A stretch of DNA of 64,000 bases, from positions 1 to 64,000 of the forward strand of contig JBMYSZ010000006.1 in NCBI GenBank assembly GCA_049603835.1, in the 5' to 3' direction. Both the position numbers and the translations under genes were made by a program. This document shows, piece after piece, positions 61,707 to 64,000 of this stretch. The notes under the pieces are model-generated. The model was given only the letters and a program-made list of their open reading frames with translations. It ran no database searches and was not told where the DNA came from. This DNA is from Mangrovicoccus sp049603835 (GTDB lineage Bacteria > Pseudomonadota > Alphaproteobacteria > Rhodobacterales > Rhodobacteraceae). Numbering within the stretch: position 1 is the first letter of the stretch; every line of letters starts with the position of its first letter.

Positions 61707-62927
61707 ATGCCAGAGGATCTGCTCAATAGCTTCATGTCCGGTCCCGATGAGAACGGCCGGTTCGGCGATTTCGGGGGCCGCTTTGTGTCGGAAACCTTGA
61801 TGCCGCTTATCCTGGAACTGGAGGCGCAATATGAACGCGCCAAAACGGATAAAGAGTTCTGGGACGAGATGAATGATCTTTGGGCGCATTATGTGGGGCG
61901 TCCATCGCCGCTTTATCATGCGGAGCGGCTGACCGAGCATTGCGGCGGAGCAAAGATCTATTTCAAGCGCGATGAGCTGAACCATACGGGCGCTCATAAG
62001 ATCAATAATGTGATGGGCCAGATCATCCTGGCGCGGCGCATGGGCAAAACCCGGATCATCGCTGAAACCGGTGCCGGTCAGCATGGGGTGGCCACCGCGA
62101 CGGTCTGTGCCAAATTTGGCCTTAAATGCGTAGTCTATATGGGCGCGCATGATGTGGAGCGGCAAAAGCCCAATGTGTTCCGCATGAAGCTTTTGGGGGC
62201 GGAAGTGATCCCGGTCACCTCGGGCCGTGGCACACTCAAAGATGCGATGAATGATGCGTTGCGCGACTGGGTGACCAATGTGCGCGATACCTTCTATTGC
62301 ATCGGCACAGTGGCGGGCCCGCATCCATACCCGGCGATGGTGCGCGATTTCCAAGCGATCATCGGCAATGAGGCGAAAGCCCAGATGCAAGAGCGCGAAG
62401 GCCGTTTGCCGGATTCCATTGTGGCCTGTATTGGCGGCGGCTCGAATGCGATGGGGCTGTTTTATCCCTTCCTTGATGACAAAAGCGTGCGGATCATCGG
62501 GGTTGAGGCCGGGGGCCATGGGGTCGATGACCGGATGGAGCACTGCGCCTCGCTCACCGGTGGACGCCCCGGCGTACTGCATGGCAACCGCACTTACCTG
62601 CTGCAAGATGATGATGGCCAGATCCTAGAGGGCCATTCCATCTCGGCGGGTCTGGACTATCCGGGGATCGGGCCGGAACATGCTTGGCTACATGATACAG
62701 GCCGGGCGGAATATGTGTCGATCACCGATAAAGAGGCGCTGGCGGCCTTCCAGCTTTGCTGTGAAAAAGAGGGGATTATCCCGGCGCTAGAGCCCAGCCA
62801 TGCGCTGGCCCATGTGCTGAAGATCGCGCCGGATCTGCCGAAAGATCACCTGCTTATCATGAATATGTGTGGCCGCGGCGACAAAGACATCTTCACCGTC
62901 GCCCAGCATCTGGGCGTTGAGATGTAA
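61707..62927 (+). CDS. trpB: Tryptophan synthase beta subunit
   Basis: TrpB joins indole and serine to form tryptophan, with PLP bound at the Lys in NHTGAHKINNVMGQ. The 406-residue protein also shows GGRFVSETLMPL, ETGAGQHGVATA, ACIGGGSNAMGLFYPF and GRGDKDIFTV. I chose the ATG of MPEDLLNSFMSG, with GAAAGGA upstream. trpF, commonly next to trpB in relatives, is absent, and trpA is not in the window. A strong terminator ends the gene. Confidence 0.96.
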   Translation: MPEDLLNSFMSGPDENGRFGDFGGRFVSETLMPLILELEAQYERAKTDKEFWDEMNDLWAHYVGRPSPLYHAERLTEHCGGAKIYFKRDELNHTGAHKINNVMGQIILARRMGKTRIIAETGAGQHGVATATVCAKFGLKCVVYMGAHDVERQKPNVFRMKLLGAEVIPVTSGRGTLKDAMNDALRDWVTNVRDTFYCIGTVAGPHPYPAMVRDFQAIIGNEAKAQMQEREGRLPDSIVACIGGGSNAMGLFYPFLDDKSVRIIGVEAGGHGVDDRMEHCASLTGGRPGVLHGNRTYLLQDDDGQILEGHSISAGLDYPGIGPEHAWLHDTGRAEYVSITDKEALAAFQLCCEKEGIIPALEPSHALAHVLKIAPDLPKDHLLIMNMCGRGDKDIFTVAQHLGVEM

Positions 62928-62955
62928 GCGCCGTGACGCGTTTGGGATAAAGGGG

Positions 62956-62978
62956 CGGGCCTTCGGGCCCGTTTTTTT
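62956..62978 (+). terminator. Terminator of trpB
   Basis: A CGGGCC/GGCCCG stem with a TTCG tetraloop is followed by seven T residues, about 30 bases past the trpB stop. Confidence 0.9.
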
Positions 62979-63001
62979 GTGTCTGGATTGGGGGCAGAGA
63001 G

Positions 63002-63526
63002 ATGCAGCGGCTAATTATCACCGGGACCAATGGCACGGGCAAAAGCCATCTGGCAGGTCGTTTGGAGGCGGGTCGGCCGGATTTGCCTGTGATATCCTAT
63101 GATGCGCTAAGATTGACCTCTAACTGGGTCAAGAAACCGGCTGCAGATATCGAAAGCGCCTTGGCGGCTAGGCTCGCTGAGGAAAGCTAGATCTTAGAGG
63201 GCGGGCCAAGTTTATTGCGCCAGGCTTTGCCCAGAGCTGACGCTGTGATCTGGCTGGATCCGCCGAATTATCTGAGGGCTTGGCGGCTGGCGCTGCGACC
63301 ATGGCGAAATTTCGGCATGTCTCGCCCGGAGCTGCCCCTAGGAAACCGAGATTGGCCGTTTGAGCAATATCGCTTTGGGTTCAAGAGCCTAAAACGCGGT
63401 GCAGAACTTCGCGCGCAAATCGCGGCCACTCTGCAAACCCATGGCGGCACCAAGATATGGCGGTGTAAAACCCAGACTGATATCGAAGCGGCTGTGCGAG
63501 ATTTCGTCAATAGCGGATCAGTTTAG
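63002..63526 (+). pseudogene. Adenylate-kinase-like P-loop protein interrupted by an in-frame amber codon
   Basis: The frame from ATG 63002 to TAG 63526 would give a 174-residue P-loop protein but for TAG at codon 63 (63188-63190). The first part has Walker A TGTNGTGKSH and VISYDALRL. After the stop the same frame continues with ILEGGPSLLRQALPRADAVIWLDPPNYLRAWRLALRPWRN, then a basic C-terminal half to FVNSGSV. As I recall relatives, a Trp precedes ILEGG, so TGG to TAG is the likely change. Everything else reads as an intact gene. It follows the trpB terminator. Recent nonsense mutation, sequencing error or suppression are all possible. Confidence 0.75.
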
Positions 63527-63597
63527 GGCATGAACCTCTCGGTAATGTTATACTATAACTAATTGAGAAAAAACAAAAATTTTTGGTCTCCGCCGGC

Positions 63598-63619
63598 TTT
63601 CGTCACAAAATTGTTTCAC
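63598..63619 (+). promoter_or_regulatory. Candidate Pho box upstream of the phosphatase gene
   Basis: CGTCAC and GTTTCAC halves, about 11 bases apart across AAAATT, resemble the PhoB direct repeat (CTGTCAT-like). TATACT lies upstream near 63549. Match is partial and is supported mainly by the downstream gene. Confidence 0.35.
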
Positions 63620-63661
63620 CTGGTGATTAGCCCCCATGGCACTCGCACAGGGAGAGATCTC

Positions 63662-64000
63662 ATGAAAAAATTCGCAATCTCCGCAGTCGCTGCACTGACT
63701 GCAACCACCGCTTTGGCCAATGATCTGCCCCAGGCTGGCAATGAATGGTTCACTGCTGGTCAGGCCATGCTGGAGCAAAAAGCTGCTGTTGCGCCGATCA
63801 CCACCAAAGCCAAAAACGTGATCATCCTGATTGCTGACGGCAATGGTGTTGGCACCAACTACGCCACTCGTCTTTATGCTGGCCAGAAAGCTGGCAATTA
63901 TGGCGACGAACATGTTCTGTCGCACGAAACTTTCCCGCATCTGGCTTTGGCCAAGACCTATAACGTCAACGCCCAGACCCCCGATTCCGCAGGCACCGGC
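63662..64000 (+). CDS. Alkaline phosphatase, 5' part (runs past the window)
   Basis: Only the first 113 codons are present. A Sec signal peptide (residues 1-19, ending ALA-N) is followed by a mature N terminus. KNVIILIADGNGVG contains the first metal-binding Asp (Asp59), and QTPDSAGTG the nucleophilic Ser (Ser109), both matching the alkaline phosphatase superfamily. It would release phosphate from esters in the periplasm. GGGAGAG precedes the ATG, and a Pho-box-like sequence lies about 40 bases further up. The end cannot be judged. Confidence 0.85.
   Translation, partial: MKKFAISAVAALTATTALANDLPQAGNEWFTAGQAMLEQKAAVAPITTKAKNVIILIADGNGVGTNYATRLYAGQKAGNYGDEHVLSHETFPHLALAKTYNVNAQTPDSAGTG

Noticed and set aside
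61257..62606. A 449-codon frame opposite trpB ending in the lipoprotein.
   Set aside because: Only the last 91 codons have a ribosome-binding site, signal peptide and lipobox; the rest is an antisense extension.
63548..63940. A 130-codon frame opposite the alkaline phosphatase start.
   Set aside because: Opposite a clear signal peptide and active-site sequence; no domain recognised.

Overview
The window is a chromosomal segment of an alphaproteobacterium, almost certainly a member of the Rhodobacteraceae. This rests on gene content and order: ppiD-trpE, a divergent deacetylase gene, trpGDC-moaC-moeA and lexA; accBC-aat next to a DUF2155 gene, mlaD and an NDUFA12 gene; a five-gene F1-ATPase operon without F0 genes; clpA-gloB-methyltransferase; and a protein with a VPLPA-type C-terminal sorting signal. 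The alphaproteobacterial SOS box (GTTC-N7-GTTC) upstream of lexA agrees. Base composition is mostly near 60% G+C by eye. I see no rRNA operon, IS element, prophage or CRISPR array; the only RNA gene I can support firmly is one tRNA-Pro.

Layout. 1-6.6 kb: rluE, gltA and gltX on the minus strand, comEC on the plus strand, then lexA with its SOS box. 6.6-16 kb: moeA, moaC, trpC, trpD and trpG overlapping end to end, a divergent deacetylase-family gene, then trpE directly behind ppiD. 16-25.4 kb: an aminotransferase with gpt, fabI opposite pdxH, a double cold-shock-domain protein, tRNA-Pro(UGG), a VPLPA-CTERM protein, an LpxR-like protein, rpsD, hisC and tyrC. 25.4-34.6 kb: a DUF2125 protein, a ChaC-like enzyme, an ExbB-like/OmpA-like pair with a very long coiled coil, clpA, gloB and a methyltransferase. 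34.6-41 kb: atpHAGDC, two terminators with a possible small RNA between them, and prs. 41-48.3 kb: a four-gene Mn/Zn-type ABC importer, an ArsR repressor with a striking double palindrome at its own start codon, clpP, clpX and a RidA protein. 48.3-60.6 kb: preT, accB, accC, aat, DUF2155, mlaD, NDUFA12, an omega-aminotransferase, an ACT protein, a three-repeat coiled-coil protein, an M20 amidohydrolase, a GIY-YIG cassette and dihydropyrimidinase. 60.6-64 kb: a small lipoprotein gene, trpB, a kinase-like gene broken by one amber codon, and the start of an alkaline phosphatase gene.

Functional themes. Tryptophan synthesis is split (trpE, trpGDC and trpB here; trpF and trpA not seen). PreT, dihydropyrimidinase, the M20 amidohydrolase and the omega-aminotransferase together fit reductive pyrimidine breakdown to malonic semialdehyde, but they lie scattered among housekeeping genes. 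ClpA, ClpP and Aat are components of the bacterial N-end rule route.

The items most worth a second look are the GIY-YIG gene bracketed by a perfect 26-bp inverted repeat inside the pyrimidine gene group; the ArsR operator, which overlaps what looks like a leaderless promoter; the orphan terminator between atpC and prs; the triple-repeat cysteine-pair protein; the base-composition break inside gltX; and the amber-interrupted kinase gene.
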